64,000 bases of DNA, taken from Roridomyces roridus. Lineage: Eukaryota > Basidiomycota > Agaricomycetes > Agaricales > Mycenaceae. The notes below the pieces were generated by a model. The model did no database searches. It was not told the DNA's origin and saw only the letters and a list, made by a program, of their open reading frames with translations. Where the stretch lies: the NCBI GenBank assembly GCA_029378245.1, contig JARKIF010000007.1, positions 496,001 to 560,000 of the forward strand. Reading direction: 5' to 3'. Shown here piece by piece: positions 32,723 to 43,669 of this stretch; position 1 is the stretch's first letter; every line of letters begins with the position of its first letter. A program made the position numbers and the translations under genes.

Positions 32723-33727
32723 ATGATCACCGCAGTCGGCGTCACTGCTGCCCTCGCAGGCTCTCCACCCCAGCGCTCCACACCCGCCCTCTTCTCACTC
32801 GCCAATCGCGTCGCACTTGTCACCGGCGGACATCGAGGTATCGGGCTCGAAGTCGCTCTCGGCTTCGCAGAGGCTGGAGCCGTAGTCTACTGCCTCGACC
32901 TCCCCTCTTCGCCCGACGAAAGCTGGCGTACGGTCCAGAGCTGGGCTGCCTCCCTGCCCGAGCCCAACACCGGCAGGTTGGAGTACGTGAGTGGCGACGT
33001 GACAGACCAGAAGGCAATGTGGGAAGTGGTAGAGAAGATCGTGGAGAAGGAGGGGAGGATTGATGTATGCATGGCGAATGCGGGGATCTTGCACAAGGCG
33101 GATTGTTTAGAGTATCCGGCTGAGGACTTCAAGAGGGTCATGGATGTCAACGTCGCCGGTGTCTTGTTCACTGCTCAGGCAGCGGGTCGGCAGATGGAGA
33201 GGCTGGGGATCTCGGGAAGTATCATCATGACTGCGTCGATGAGCGGGTCGATAACTAACCCTGTGCGTCTCCTCATTCCATCCATCTCTGAAACCAGGCT
33301 GAATATGGCAGAATCAACACTCGATCGCATACAACACCAGCAAATCCGCCCTCCTCCAGATGGCTCGCTCCATGGCATGTGAGCTCGCTCCCAAGGGAAT
33401 CCGAGTGAATACCATCAGTCCAGGTCTAATTTACACCGAGTGGGCGCTTTAAATTCCCTTCATGTCCTTGAACTTACCATGTCGCCGGCAGCATGACACG
33501 CAGCTTCCTCGACACGCAACCTGGTCTGAAAGAAAAGATGAGCGCGCAGAATCCGATGGGGAGGTTCGGTCGTCCGGACGAGCTGCGTGGGGCCGCCCTT
33601 TGGTTGGCTTCGGATGGCGCGACGTTCTGCACCGGCAGCGAGTGAGTATCTCGACCTTTTTCTCCGGGGTGTGAGGGGCTAATGGTTTTGTAGCATCAAG
33701 GTCGATGGAGGGCAATGTGCTTGGTAA
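32723..33727 (+). CDS. Short-chain dehydrogenase/reductase, copy 2 (SDR-2)
   Basis: Near-identical to SDR-1, on the opposite strand. [50 protein letters not shown], and after the first intron [20 protein letters not shown]. The second intron after LIYT and the third inside GSD are conserved, ending KVDGGQCAW with TAA at 33725. All catalytic residues are kept, so it is probably functional. A few substitutions (V for I in the helix after GIGLE; LIYT for YIYT) separate the copies. It is followed by BTB-C, and the SDR plus BTB pair is repeated at 35.8-38.8 kb. Confidence 0.9.
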
Positions 33728-34197
33728 AAAAAAAGGTTTGAAGCGTCGCCCAGTGTAAGACTACGTCGTAGGAGAGAGAGAAACGGGCTGCCATTTATTT
33801 ACCAAGTTTGGTTCGATGATGGTGCAAGAAGAAAGAAGTTGATCAGAGCCGAATACGAACGCCCTTCGAAGTTAAGTCGTCATCTTGTGGCTGAAGAGAT
33901 GTTGGTTACACTTGGTGCATTGGGCGGAATTGAAGGATGCCTTGAATGGTAGATGGTTCAGAGCCCGGGGGCGTCTTGAGAAAGTCAGACCTAGTCAGAC
34001 AGGGATTTTCTTCAAGTCGAGCAAGGGTCATGATCAGTGCGAGACATGGAAAGAGGCTGCGAACGCAATCGTCAGTCCAGAGATGAATTGCCCGGGTGGT
34101 TTGCCGGCGAAGGCGGTGGCGAGATCGTGGTGGTCATTCTCAAAGTGCTTTGATGTGTTTGTTGATAGCCACAACAAACCTCTTTCAAACTTCGACA
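33728..34197. promoter_or_regulatory. SDR-2 3-prime flank and BTB-C promoter
   Basis: First half matches the 3-prime flanks of the other SDR copies. Around 33905-33940 a BTB 3-prime scrap (GGGCGGAATTGAAGGATG) is visible. Then the shared promoter blocks GGGGGCGTCTTGAG, CAGACAGGGATTTTCTTCAA and GAGCAAGGGTCATGATCAG occur at 33975-34040, as upstream of BTB-A. Confidence 0.55.
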
Positions 34198-35284
34198 ATG
34201 TCAGACGCACCACCTCTTGCGAAAAGAAAGCGAAATTCCACGGCCAACGAAACAGCGACCCCGATTCGCTCCCACATCTGGAAGCCCTTTGGCGACATCG
34301 TACTGCAAGCTGAATCCACCCAGTTTCGCGTCAGCCGCGACGTCCTCGCCAACCAATCCCCTGTCTTTGCGGACATGTTTGACGTCCCGCAGCCTCCAAA
34401 CGAACCACAAATCGACGGTTGTCCGCTCGTAATTCTCTCGGAAGACAGAGCCAAGGACTGGGAGTTCCTTCTCGGTATCCTCTACGATAATCCGTAAGCT
34501 TAAACCAAATTTCCTAGCCCTTGGCAGATTCACAATCTTTTCCTAGATTTGAATTCAAAAAAAGCCTCGGTTTCGATATGGCGGTGGCTTTGTTGAGACT
34601 GGGCCGGAAGTACGGCATTCCCACAGCCGAAGCCAGTGCAATCCGGCGTATTCATTCCGAATTTCCCGCCGCTTTCGAGGCCTGGAATAGGAATGAACTT
34701 CTCCTGGAGGTTGAAGACGTAGACAGGAACCTGATCGACATATTGACGCTGGCGTACGAGTTCGGAATCAATACCAGCATCCCAACCATTGCCTACGCGT
34801 GTCTTCGTGATAAATCCCTCGTAAGGAGCAGCTTATCTCGTTCTGAACAGTTTTTTGTTCACAAGGAATGCCACAGGAGCAAATCTTCACGGGCGTGATG
34901 CGTACCGATGGCTCTCGTGTCCTCCCGCCCCAAAAAATCCTCCAGGCTCTGACCATCGGATTCGAGCGAATAATGCGATTCCAGCACGAAGCATACATGT
35001 GGATGGAAAATGACACAGTTATCCCTTGCACCTTGTGCAGGCAAAGGGAAAAATGCGCGGAGGCGCGCGTTGAGCTGCATCGCGTAGTAGCCTGGAATGA
35101 TCTCACCAATGCACCCGATTGCTTTGCGCTCTGCTTCGACTTCGAAGACTTTTCCGGTGATTTCTGTAAACCCTGTGCTATAGCTGGCAAAGCGGCTCAC
35201 GCCGTGAGTCGCACCAAAGCTTGGCAAACATTACCGACGTTTTTCGGACTGCCGGGGTGGAAAGAGTTGGAGGATGTTCAGTGA
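34198..35284 (+). CDS. BTB/POZ-domain protein C
   Basis: Intact three-exon member. MSDAPPLAKRKRNSTANET, then HIWKPFGDIVLQAESTQF and SPVFADMFDVPQPPNEPQ. The DWEFLLGILYDNP splice to FEFKKSLGFDM leads to LLRLGRKYGIPTAEASAIRR. Exon 3 starts EQIFTGVMRTDGSRVL and has C-x5-C (LCRQREKC), C-x2-C (FCKPC) and LPTFFGLPGWKELEDVQ. An in-frame ATG at 34096 would extend the N-terminus but the family start is 34198. Probable CUL3-type adaptor by domain; partner unknown. Its closest relative is the truncated copy at 38001. Confidence 0.87.
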
Positions 35285-35399
35285 CTTTGTCTGGGGAATT
35301 CTTTCTGGTGCTCTCATACATCAACATGTACCTGGCGTTTATTCGGAATTGTTGCTGCTGAATAACTGTTGCGGAATCCGTCCTCCCAGGCGCTAAGCC

Positions 35400-35745
35400 T
35401 CCGTCCACACGAACAAAGGGACTTGCGGCGTGGAAGGAGTTGAAGGATGTTCAGTGACTATGCTGGGGAATCTCATGGGTCAACATGTACTTGGCGTTTA
35501 TTCCAAGTGCTTCTACCACCGTCGATCATGCTCGTCCTTCTTCCCGGTGATACCTCCAAGGACTGGGAACTACTTCTCGGTGTCCTCTATAAGTTATTCA
35601 CCAACGGCGTCGGAGACTTCCGACAGTGACTTGTTGTTCAGATTTGAAATGGAAGAAAACCTCTGCTTTGATATGGTAGCGTCAATGCTGAGACTGGGCC
35701 GGAAGCCCCGTCGAGGCCAGTGCAATCCGTCGTATTCATTCTCAA
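35400..35745 (+). pseudogene. BTB fragments between BTB-C and SDR-3
   Basis: Composite of relics: a BTB ending (GLAAWKELKDVQ, stop near 35457), then an exon-1 end (LPGDTSKDWELLLGVLYKLF), then an exon-2 start (RFEMEENLCFDMVASMLRLG) cut off after GRK. The exon-1 end shares CTCTATAAGTTATT with the fragment at 32100, so both derive from one earlier copy. Confidence 0.7.
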
Positions 35746-35846
35746 GGCGGGAGGCCTTGGTCCGCACTCTGAACGATATCGACCATTGTGACTCTGCTTT
35801 CTCACATATCTCGAACTGCTGCTTCGAAATCCCACTCCCTTACAGA

Positions 35847-36852
35847 ATGACCACCACAGTCGGCGTCACTGCTGCCCTCGCAGGCTCTCCATCCCAGCGT
35901 TCGACAGGCGCCCTCTTCTCGCTTGCCAACCGCGTCGCACTCGTCACCGGCGGACACCGCGGCATCGGACTTGAAATCGCTCTCGGCTTCGCAGAGGCGG
36001 GCGCCGTTGTCTACTGCCTCGACCTCCCCTCTTCACCTGACGAAAGCTGGCGTATGGTGCAGAGCTGGGCCGCCTCCCTGCCCGAGCCCAACAGCGGCAG
36101 GTTGGAGTACGTCAGTGGCGATGTGACAGACCAAAAGGCAATGTGGGAAGTCGTAGAGAAGATCGTGGAGAAGGAGGGGAGGATTGATGTATGCATGGCG
36201 AATGCGGGGATCGTGCACGTGGCGGAGTGTTTGGAGTATCCGGCGGAGGACTTCAAGAGGGTCATGGATGTGAACGTCTCCGGCGTCTTGTTTACTGCTC
36301 AGGCAGCGGGTCAGCAGATGGAGAGGCTGGGAATCCCGGGGAGTATCATCATGACTGCGTCGATGAGTGGGACGATCACTAACCCTGTGCGTCTCTTCAC
36401 TCCATCCCTGGGACCGAGCTGAACATGGCAGAATCAACACTCGAGCGCATACAACATTAGCAAATCCGCCGTCCTGCAGTTGGCTCGCTCCATGGCGTGT
36501 GAGCTCGCTCCCAAGGGAATCCGAGTGAATACCATCAGTCCGGGTTACATTTACACGGAGTAGGCGCTCTGAATTGCCTTTGCGTGCTTGAACTTATCCA
36601 TGCCGCCGACAGCATGACACGCAGCATCCTCGACACGCAACCTCAGCCTGCCAGTCTGAAAGAAAAGCTTGGCGCGCAGAATCCGATGGGAAGGTTCGGT
36701 CGTCCGGACGAGCTGCGTGGGGCCGCGCTTTGGTTGGCTTCGGATGGCGCAACATTTTGCACCGGCAGCGAGTGAGTATTCCACCTTTTCAGTCTGCGAG
36801 GAGCTGATGGTTCTGTAGCATCAAGGTTGATGGAGGGCAGTGTGCTTGGTAA
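35847..36852 (+). CDS. Short-chain dehydrogenase/reductase, copy 3 (SDR-3)
   Basis: Third copy, same exon structure. [30 protein letters not shown] and YNISK (catalytic Tyr and Lys kept) are present, and it ends GGQCAW. A six-base insertion adds QP in DTQPQPASLKEKL relative to [10 protein letters not shown]. Upstream, the leader aligns with copy 2 up to TTTCTCACAT, then 12-16 bases holding the TATA box are missing, so expression may differ. It is followed by the remains of a BTB promoter and the N-truncated BTB-D, repeating the SDR-2/BTB-C order. Confidence 0.88.
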
Positions 36853-38000
36853 AAGGTTTGAAGTGTCGGCCAGTGTAAGATTACGTTGTAGGAGAGAGAG
36901 AAACGGGCTGTATCATTTATTTACCGAGAGTCAAACTTGGTTCGATATTGATGATGATGTTAAGAAGGAAACCCAACGTCCTTCAAATTCCAAGTCATTA
37001 TCTTGCGGCTGAAGAGATGTTGTTGGTGGATTGGGCGGAATTGAAGGATGTCTTGAGTGGTAGACGGTTGTGTTTAGAGATGGAGAACAGTTGCAGCCCG
37101 GAATACTTGAAAGTGAGACAGGGATTTTTCTTCAAGTCGAGAAAGGGTCACGGCAGACTCGTGAGACCTGGACAGTATGACGGTTCGTTTGTACAAATAT
37201 TGATTTAGCACGCGCGCTAGACATCCAGCGCGCGCGCCCATTTGAGCACACCCCAGACGGCAGATTACATAACTATAGCTACTGGCTACAGATGCTATTG
37301 CCCAGCCAGCCCATACCCGCTCCACCAAGTTCCCCACCAAATGTCCAACGCCATTGGGACCCGCACTGGCACCGGTGACCTGCCACCGAAAGGACTCCGT
37401 GCAGAGATGGATGAGCCCGCTCCGAGCAGCATCCAGGTCCGTGGGGAAGTGCCACAGGTTTGAGGTAGCCTCGCGGTAAAGCGCCGCCGATGGGTGAGGG
37501 CTGGTGAGGGCTGGTGAGGGTCTCGTCCCGAAGGTCGGTGTCGGAGGAGAAGAAGAATGTTTAGTAAGCAGCTGGGTAGCTGGTAAACAGGGACAATGAT
37601 CGGCACCGCTTAGCTACGTCACTTGCCGTCAATCTTTTCTTCTTCCCACACTCACCACCTCGACGGTAGACTCGACCACACAGGCAACGGTTCATGATTC
37701 TGAGACCCACGGCCGACAAATCAACTTCCGCCTCTTCCGCACGGAACGCAACCCCGCAACCCATCATATGAGTCTTGATAAAACACGGCTTGATTTGGCC
37801 TGTCGAGTCTCGACGATGGGGACACTTTGTTGCTGGGAACTGGCAGCCGCTGGCAAAGTCCCCAGTGCCCGTGGTCGTATTGTGTTGGCATTGTACAACC
37901 TGCCTTGGCTCGCAGTTGGGCTCCGAGCATGGTGCCGAGATCAGTGGTCTCTCGTATGTAGTTTCACGTGTCATCAAATTGGGTAGCCGAAGGCGCGCGC
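36853..38000. other. Disrupted BTB promoter with inserted sequence
   Basis: 36853-37160 matches the SDR-2/BTB-C spacer (BTB scrap GGGCGGAATTGAAGGATG, then CTTGAAAGTGAGACAGGGAT and CTTCAAGTCGAGAAAGGGTC). From about 37190 to 38000 the sequence has no match in the window and replaces the first half of BTB-D. It contains an 8-bp-arm palindrome (37211-37218 with 37227-37234) and a 10-mer repeated in tandem (CTGGTGAGGG, 37491-37520). A 138-codon minus-strand frame has no recognised domain. It could be an insertion or deletion-repair filler. Confidence 0.5.
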
Positions 38001-38839
38001 GGAGCCAAGGACTGGGAGTTCCTACTCGGTATCCTCTACAGCAATCCGTAAGTTAATCACCAGCTCTTCTTGACCCACTTTCGATTCCTTGTTCAGATTT
38101 GAAATTGAAGAAAGCCTCGGCGTCGACATGATAGCGGCCATGCTGAGATTGGGCCGGAAGTATGGCATCTCCACTGCCGAGACCAGTGCAATCCGGTGTA
38201 TTAATATTCATTCGGAATTTCCTGGTACTTTGGAAGGTTGGAATAGGAAGGACAATGGACCGCTCATCAAGATAAAGGACGGTCACGGAGTCCTGTTCGA
38301 CTTGTTGACACTGGCGTACGAGTTTGGAATCTTTACCAGCATCCCTACCATTGCCTACGAGTGTCTTCGCGATCAACCCCTGGTAAGGAGCTACCTGTCT
38401 TGTCTTCCTTTATTCACTATCACCGACACAGGAGCGAATCTTCAAAGGGGTCAAGCGTGCCGATGGCTCTCGTGTTATCCTGCCTCCAAAGATCCTACAG
38501 GCTCTGACGGTCGGATTCGAGCGAATAATGCGATTCCAGCACGAAGAATACATGTGGATGGAAAATAGCACTGTCATCCCTTCCGCCTCGTGCGACGAAG
38601 AGGAAGAATGCATCGAGGCGCGCGTTAAGCTGCGTCGGACAGTGGCATGGAATGAATGGTCCAACGCACCCGATTGCTTTGCACTGTGGTTTACATGGAG
38701 AGACTTTTCCGGTGATTTCTGTAAACCCTGTGCTTCAGCCGGCAAAGCAGCTCAGGCCGCGAGTCGCGGCAAAGCCTGGCAAGCATTGCCGTCCTTCTTT
38801 GGACTTGCGGCGTGGAAGGAGTTGAAGGATGTACAGTGA
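38001..38839 (+). pseudogene. BTB-family gene D lacking the BTB N-terminal half
   Basis: The homology begins at GAKDWEFLLGILYSNP, the last part of exon 1, then exon 2 (FEIEESLGVDMIAAMLRLGRKY) and exon 3 (ERIFKGVKRADGSRVIL, SCDEEEEC, FCKPC, LPSFFGLAAWKELKDVQ) are intact with both introns. Without the start codon and most of the BTB fold it is unlikely to work as a BTB protein, though a shorter product from an upstream start cannot be excluded. Confidence 0.8.
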
Positions 38840-39075
38840 CTTTACTTGGGACTCTTCCCCGTGGTACTATCATAGGTCAACATGTATTTTGGCGTTCGGA
38901 ATTGCTGCTGCTCAATAACTGTTGCGGAATCCGTCCTCCCAGCTCAAGTACATAGGCGCTAAGCCAGGAGCCTCGAGTGAGCCTCCGTCCACACGAACAA
39001 AGGGACTTGCGGCGTGGAAGGATTGAAGGTTCAGTGACTTTGCTTGGGGATTCTTTCTGGTAAATACTCTCATAG
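38840..39075. repeat. Repeated BTB 3-prime tail
   Basis: Contains CAACATGT, GGCGTT, AACTGTTGCGGAATCCGTCC, a CTCGAGTGAGCCTCCGTCCA segment and a second partial BTB ending (GGACTTGCGGCGTGGAAGG). The same elements follow BTB-C (35280-35455). Part of it also matches the end of the neighbouring ETF-QO gene. Confidence 0.65.
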
Positions 39076-39220
39076 GCCCACATGTTTGAAATGCTGCTGC
39101 TAAATACGGTCGCTAACCGCCGAGACTGTTACAGAAACTGTCCTTTAGACTTGTGATTGTCTGCCTATGAATGTCTTGTTTATCGAAATATCATAGACGG
39201 GATGGTTACGAGCTCCCCGC

Positions 39221-41372
39221 TCAAGTAAGCGCTAGACCTCGAGTTAACCTCCATCCACATGAAAAGACAGAAGACCCACTGTATTTAGGCCCTCCCCCGC
39301 CTTCAGGCACAGTCCAGGTGATATCCTGCGTCGGAACCTTGATATCGCACAGCTTGCAATGTATACAGTTCTTCAAGCAAAGCTCAGCCGGGAGAGACAC
39401 AAGAAGATTGAAACGCACCTGCGAATTGATAACAAGCTTCTTCCCCTCGGCACTCTCCTCCTCCTCCACATTCCCAGGAACAGCCTTGCCCCCATCATCC
39501 GGCACATACTCATACACCCCCGCCGGACAAGCGCGCTGCAACAAGCCAGCATACGTCCCAACATTGCTCTCGACATGCTCCCTCCTCCTCCCTGCCGTCT
39601 CACTCATTTCCCCCTCAGCAGGCCGCATCACCCGCAAATGCACCGCCTGCCCCTCAGCGTGATTTGTCCCCGTGAGCGCAACAGAGCTCATCAAATCCGT
39701 GCTCAGCGGTGGCTCAAAAGGCGGGTAGGCGATGGGCGCGCATTCAACTGCAGGCCTTGTCGCGCGCGCGTCGGGCGAGTCAATCCGAGTGCGGTGGTGG
39801 CGCAGCGTCCACGGAACGCGCCCGCCCAAAAGTGTGTCGACACCCGCATACATCACCCCGCCGTAGAGACCCAGCGACGTGTTGAATGCAGGTCGCAGGT
39901 TGCGCACACCCCAGAGGTCTTTGTGTGCCGGCGAGCTTGGGAAAGAAGAGTTGTAGGCGGCGAGAGAGATGGTTTCGGTTTCTGATTCAGTTTCGCCTTG
40001 AGCGGGTGTAAAGGTGGCGGGAGACGCGACGGCGGTGAAGCTTGTGCCTGGGTGGAGAGCGGCAAAGGCAGTCTCAGCGGCGAGCATGCCCGTCTATACT
40101 TTTTCAGGACAAGAATCGAAATGGTACGACCAGACACACCCTCATGGCATTGTGAGTGCCCTTGATCTTTGCGGTGTTCACCACGCCCGCCGCACACCTG
40201 TAACATCAGTCAGAGATGGAACATCCACACCGATGAGAGACTGACCCAACAAGTGCGCCTCCAGGGAAATCCAGCTTTGGCAGACTCTGCAGCCCGCCCT
40301 CCGTCAGAGACCGTGCACCATACGCGAGACGCTCCCCGCCACCCAGCAGCGCACGGTAATGCGGGTGATGCTTCATCCGCTGGAACTCTCGGTACGGCTC
40401 TAGCCACGGATTCTTGTAGTCAAGGCCCACTACAAGACCGATGCTGACGAGTCCATCTGCCATGTGATATTCCCAGCCGCCACCATACGTCTGATAATTG
40501 AGCGGCCAGCCGACGGCGTGCACGACCTTGCCTGGAACGTATTTCGCAGGGTCGACGCGCCAAACCTCCTTGATCCCAATCCCATACGTCTGTGGCTCCG
40601 CGTCGTGGCGCAGGTCGTACATCGAAATGACGGTTTTAGAGAGTGAGCCATGGGCGCCTTCAGCGAGGAGCGTCGCTCGGGCACGGAAAGCGATACCAGG
40701 TTCGAAGCGTGCGGATTTGGTGCGTTGGCGAGTTACACCTGCGTCATGGGTGATGACACCCCGAACACTGTGGACGTTGCGGCCTTGTGCGTCGGAGGAA
40801 TCGGGCGAGTCGGATAGTAGGAAACGGGCGCCAGCAAAGCCGGGGTAGACCTCTACTCCGAGCTCTTCCGCTATCCCGCCGAGCCATGCAGCGACCCGGG
40901 AAAGACTGGCGATATAGTTGCCCTTGTTGTTCATCTGAGGCGGATGGGGGATCGGGAGGGCGTATTTTTCGGTGAAGAAGCGCATAGAGGACGAGGTGAC
41001 GGGCTGGGAGAGTGGATGTTCCGTAGTTTTCCAGTCTGGTAGCAAGACGTCCAGAGCAGAGGGCTCGATGACTGCGCCAGAGAGGATGTGCGCCCCGACT
41101 TCGGAACCCTTCTCAAGTACGACGACACGTACTTCCTTGCCGGTCTCTGTCTCGAGCTGTTTGAGGCGGATTGCTGCACTGAGTCCGGCAGGCCCAGCGC
41201 CGACGATGCACACATCGACCTGCTCCTCTTCTCGGGGTTCGGCATCTGGGTCGTAGGGAGTGTACTGCGAGTTGCGTCGGACAGCACTGAGCTGAATTCC
41301 GCGCCTCCCGACGCGTCGACCAAGGCGGGACAGCATGGGAGTCGGATTTGATGGGACAAACACGACGGTCAC
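39221..41372 (-). CDS. Electron transfer flavoprotein-ubiquinone oxidoreductase, mitochondrial
   Basis: Four exons. Two in-frame starts: 41372 and 41336; the second (MLSRLGRRVGRRGIQLSAVRR) gives a typical mitochondrial presequence and is preferred. FAD motif VCIVGAGPAGLSAAIRL, substrate-domain GAHILSGAVIEP, HAVGWPLNYQTYGGGWEYH, SIGLVVGLDYKNPW, and the 4Fe-4S ligands in CPAGVYEY and CIHCKLC. It passes electrons from ETF (fatty-acid and amino-acid oxidation) to ubiquinone at the inner membrane. Introns lie after GALVG, after THNAMR and after VINSQ. After the usual GGGGPKYS the frame continues 18 residues into sequence shared with BTB tails before stopping at 39221. Confidence 0.92.
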
Positions 41373-41425
41373 ATGAGATCAGGGTTTGTCTTCTTCACCC
41401 ACCACATTCTACCCCTTTCTTGCCA

Positions 41426-43225
41426 ATGGCCGGCGCGATGAGTGGCCACCTCATCAATTCGTTCGAGTCAAACCGCTCGATTTGCACCGACGGCCACTTT
41501 TCCTTTGCGCCTCACATGCACGGCAGCAGCACTCAGAACTCGATGTCCTTTACCTCCCAAGCCTCCACCTCCTCTGGCGAATCCACCTACGACCGCATAT
41601 GCAGGCTTCAGAGCAAGCTCAACCAAAAACTCGGTCCCGAGTTCATCTCTCAGCGCCCAGGTCCTGGTGGTGGTCCGAAGCTCACGTACGCCGAGGGCTG
41701 GAAGGTCATCAACGTCGCCAACGAGGTGTTCGGGTTCGAGGGCTGGAGCTCCAACATCGTCAACCTCGTCACAGACTATATGGACTACAACGAGGAGACG
41801 AAACGCTACAATATCGGTGTCTCGGCTGTAATGCGAGTTACGCTCAAGGAGGGCTCTTTCCATGAGGATGTTGGATACGGTATGATTGAGAACGCCAAGA
41901 GCAAGGGAACTGCACTCGACAAGGTGCGTGTACCGTTATTGCCGTGGTGGCAAATTCTGACTCGGTACAGTGCAAAAAAGAGGCGGTGACGGATGGCCTG
42001 AAGCGTACCCTCCGCAACTTTGGCAACGTGCTCGGCAACTGTCTCTACGACAAGCAATACGCTGCCGAGGTCGTCAAGATAAAGGTCCCGCCAGTCAAGC
42101 TCGACAAGGGCGACCTCCACCGACTCCCCGAGTTCTCAGCTTCCACGTCCACATCCGCACCAACGTCCGTCCAGACTCCCCAGCCACAACAACAGAAATG
42201 GCAGCCCAACCAAGACTCTAAACCCATCACCTCCGTCCCGCGCCACCTTCAGCAGCAACCCCAACAACCTCCACGCGCAAACCAAGCCTCCGGGCTCCAA
42301 ACTCCCATCACTACCCCTGCTGCTCCCGAACGCAAAGTTGCCTTTGCGCCTTTGCAACCCAAGCCTGCTCCACCGCTGCCCCCGCCGCAACCACAGCTCA
42401 AGGCCGAACCCGCGATCGACGACGACGAATCATACGGATTCTCGGACGATGATGCGTTCATGGCGCTAGCAGATATGACCGATGCTGATCTTGGGAGGCC
42501 AATTGACTTTGAAGAAGGGCTCGCTGGGAGTGCTGGGGGGAACAGCAGCGTGGTCTCAGAGTCCGCGGCTGCAGAGGCAGCACCAGTGTCTCGGCCTCAG
42601 CAGGCACCACAGCAAGTCAATCGACCGCCCCAGCAGCAGCAGCAGCATCAGCAGCCCGCGCGTGTTGGGCCCATGGGACTGGGTTGGGCTGGTACGAACG
42701 CAGGTGCGGGGACTGGCCAGGCTCAGGCGCAATGGGGCGCACTGCCTGCGAACCCATCAGGGCAGAGCAATACACGCAACTACAGTGGGGGCAACACGCG
42801 TCCTCCCACCGCGAACCCCGTCCAGCACCATCAACAGACGAATCAGAATTCCAAGCCGCCGTCCGGGATGAGCGCCCCGCCCGCGACGAAACGACCACCC
42901 TCGGTTGGAGGGTTCCATTTCCCACCTGGGATGCCGGTTCGTTGATTGTTCATTGCCTTGGACGCTCCTTGCTGATAAAATAACGCGTAGAATCCGCTCT
43001 TAAGGCCAGATAGCAGTAAGCCACCGCAGATGCCGCAACAGCAGCAGCAAGGGGTCAAGAGGAGTGCGGAGGTTATGATGTGCGCAGCGTTTTTATCTCC
43101 CTGGTCTCCAAGGCTGACCGGTTTTGTTCAGGCAATCTTCGCGAGGCGGGGGTGGGCCACGTCAGCCGCTCGGGCCGCTTGCACTTGATGGAGGTGCTGG
43201 GGATGCGAAGCGGATGAGACAATAG
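41426..43225 (+). CDS. rad52: RAD52-type recombination protein
   Basis: Start at MAGAMSGHLINSFESN (41426); an in-frame ATG at 41348 is less likely. The conserved RAD52/22 N-terminal annealing domain is clear: LNQKLGPEFISQRPG, LTYAEGWKVINVANEVFGF, GWSSNIVNL, RYNIGVSAVMRVTLKEGSFHE, GYGMIENAKSKGTALDK, then across an intron KKEAVTDGLKRTLRNFGNVL and NCLYDK. It forms a ring that anneals single strands and loads RAD51. The C-terminal half is low complexity, rich in Pro and Gln with an acidic DDDESYGFSDDDAF patch. Three introns; the last joins VMM to QSSRGGGGPRQ and ends KRMRQ at 43225. Confidence 0.92.
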
Positions 43226-43669
43226 TCTTTGGATGGAGACGGTAGGACTTGGATTTCCGAGTCGTTTGGTTGTGGATTCGCAGCTACATCGTACATATCG
43301 TGCATATTCTTATTTTAAAAAGAGATCAACGCATCAATTCCGCCGCTGATCATGAGTACTCCCATCATGTTCCTCTTGCACATCAGACCGGCCATCCAAC
43401 GCGCTTAACGCATCCCATCGGCATATCTGCTGACGATCTATTCCAATGCATTAGACTCGCTACCAGTTCCGTCAGAATCCGAATATCGCCACAATATGTG
43501 TGTTTGCTCGATGTTTGGTGATGACTGTCCTAATCGGGGGTGTTTGGGCAAAGTTTGGTCGTGGCGGATATTCGGAGGATCTGACGGTTCGAGCTTGCTC
43601 ATCACGCAATACAACTATTTAAGCCCAACCAACTTTCATGTTGTCGCCATTCTACCGCGCCAAAACTCC
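43226..43669. other. Intergenic, no supported gene
   Basis: About 440 bases between RAD52 and the next plus-strand gene. Nothing recognisable apart from AT-rich stretches (TATTTTAAAAAGAG near 43311). The downstream half should contain the promoter of the gene at 43670. Confidence 0.5.

Noticed and set aside
37211..37234. GC-rich palindrome as a terminator or attachment site
   Set aside because: Short arms, no partner site, and the organism is a eukaryote; noted only as part of the unmatched insert.
37561..37977. 138-codon minus-strand Cys-containing open frame
   Set aside because: Lies in the segment that interrupts BTB-D; no family match or intron support.
41468..41863. 131-codon minus-strand frame opposite RAD52
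   Set aside because: Antisense shadow of the conserved RAD52 domain.
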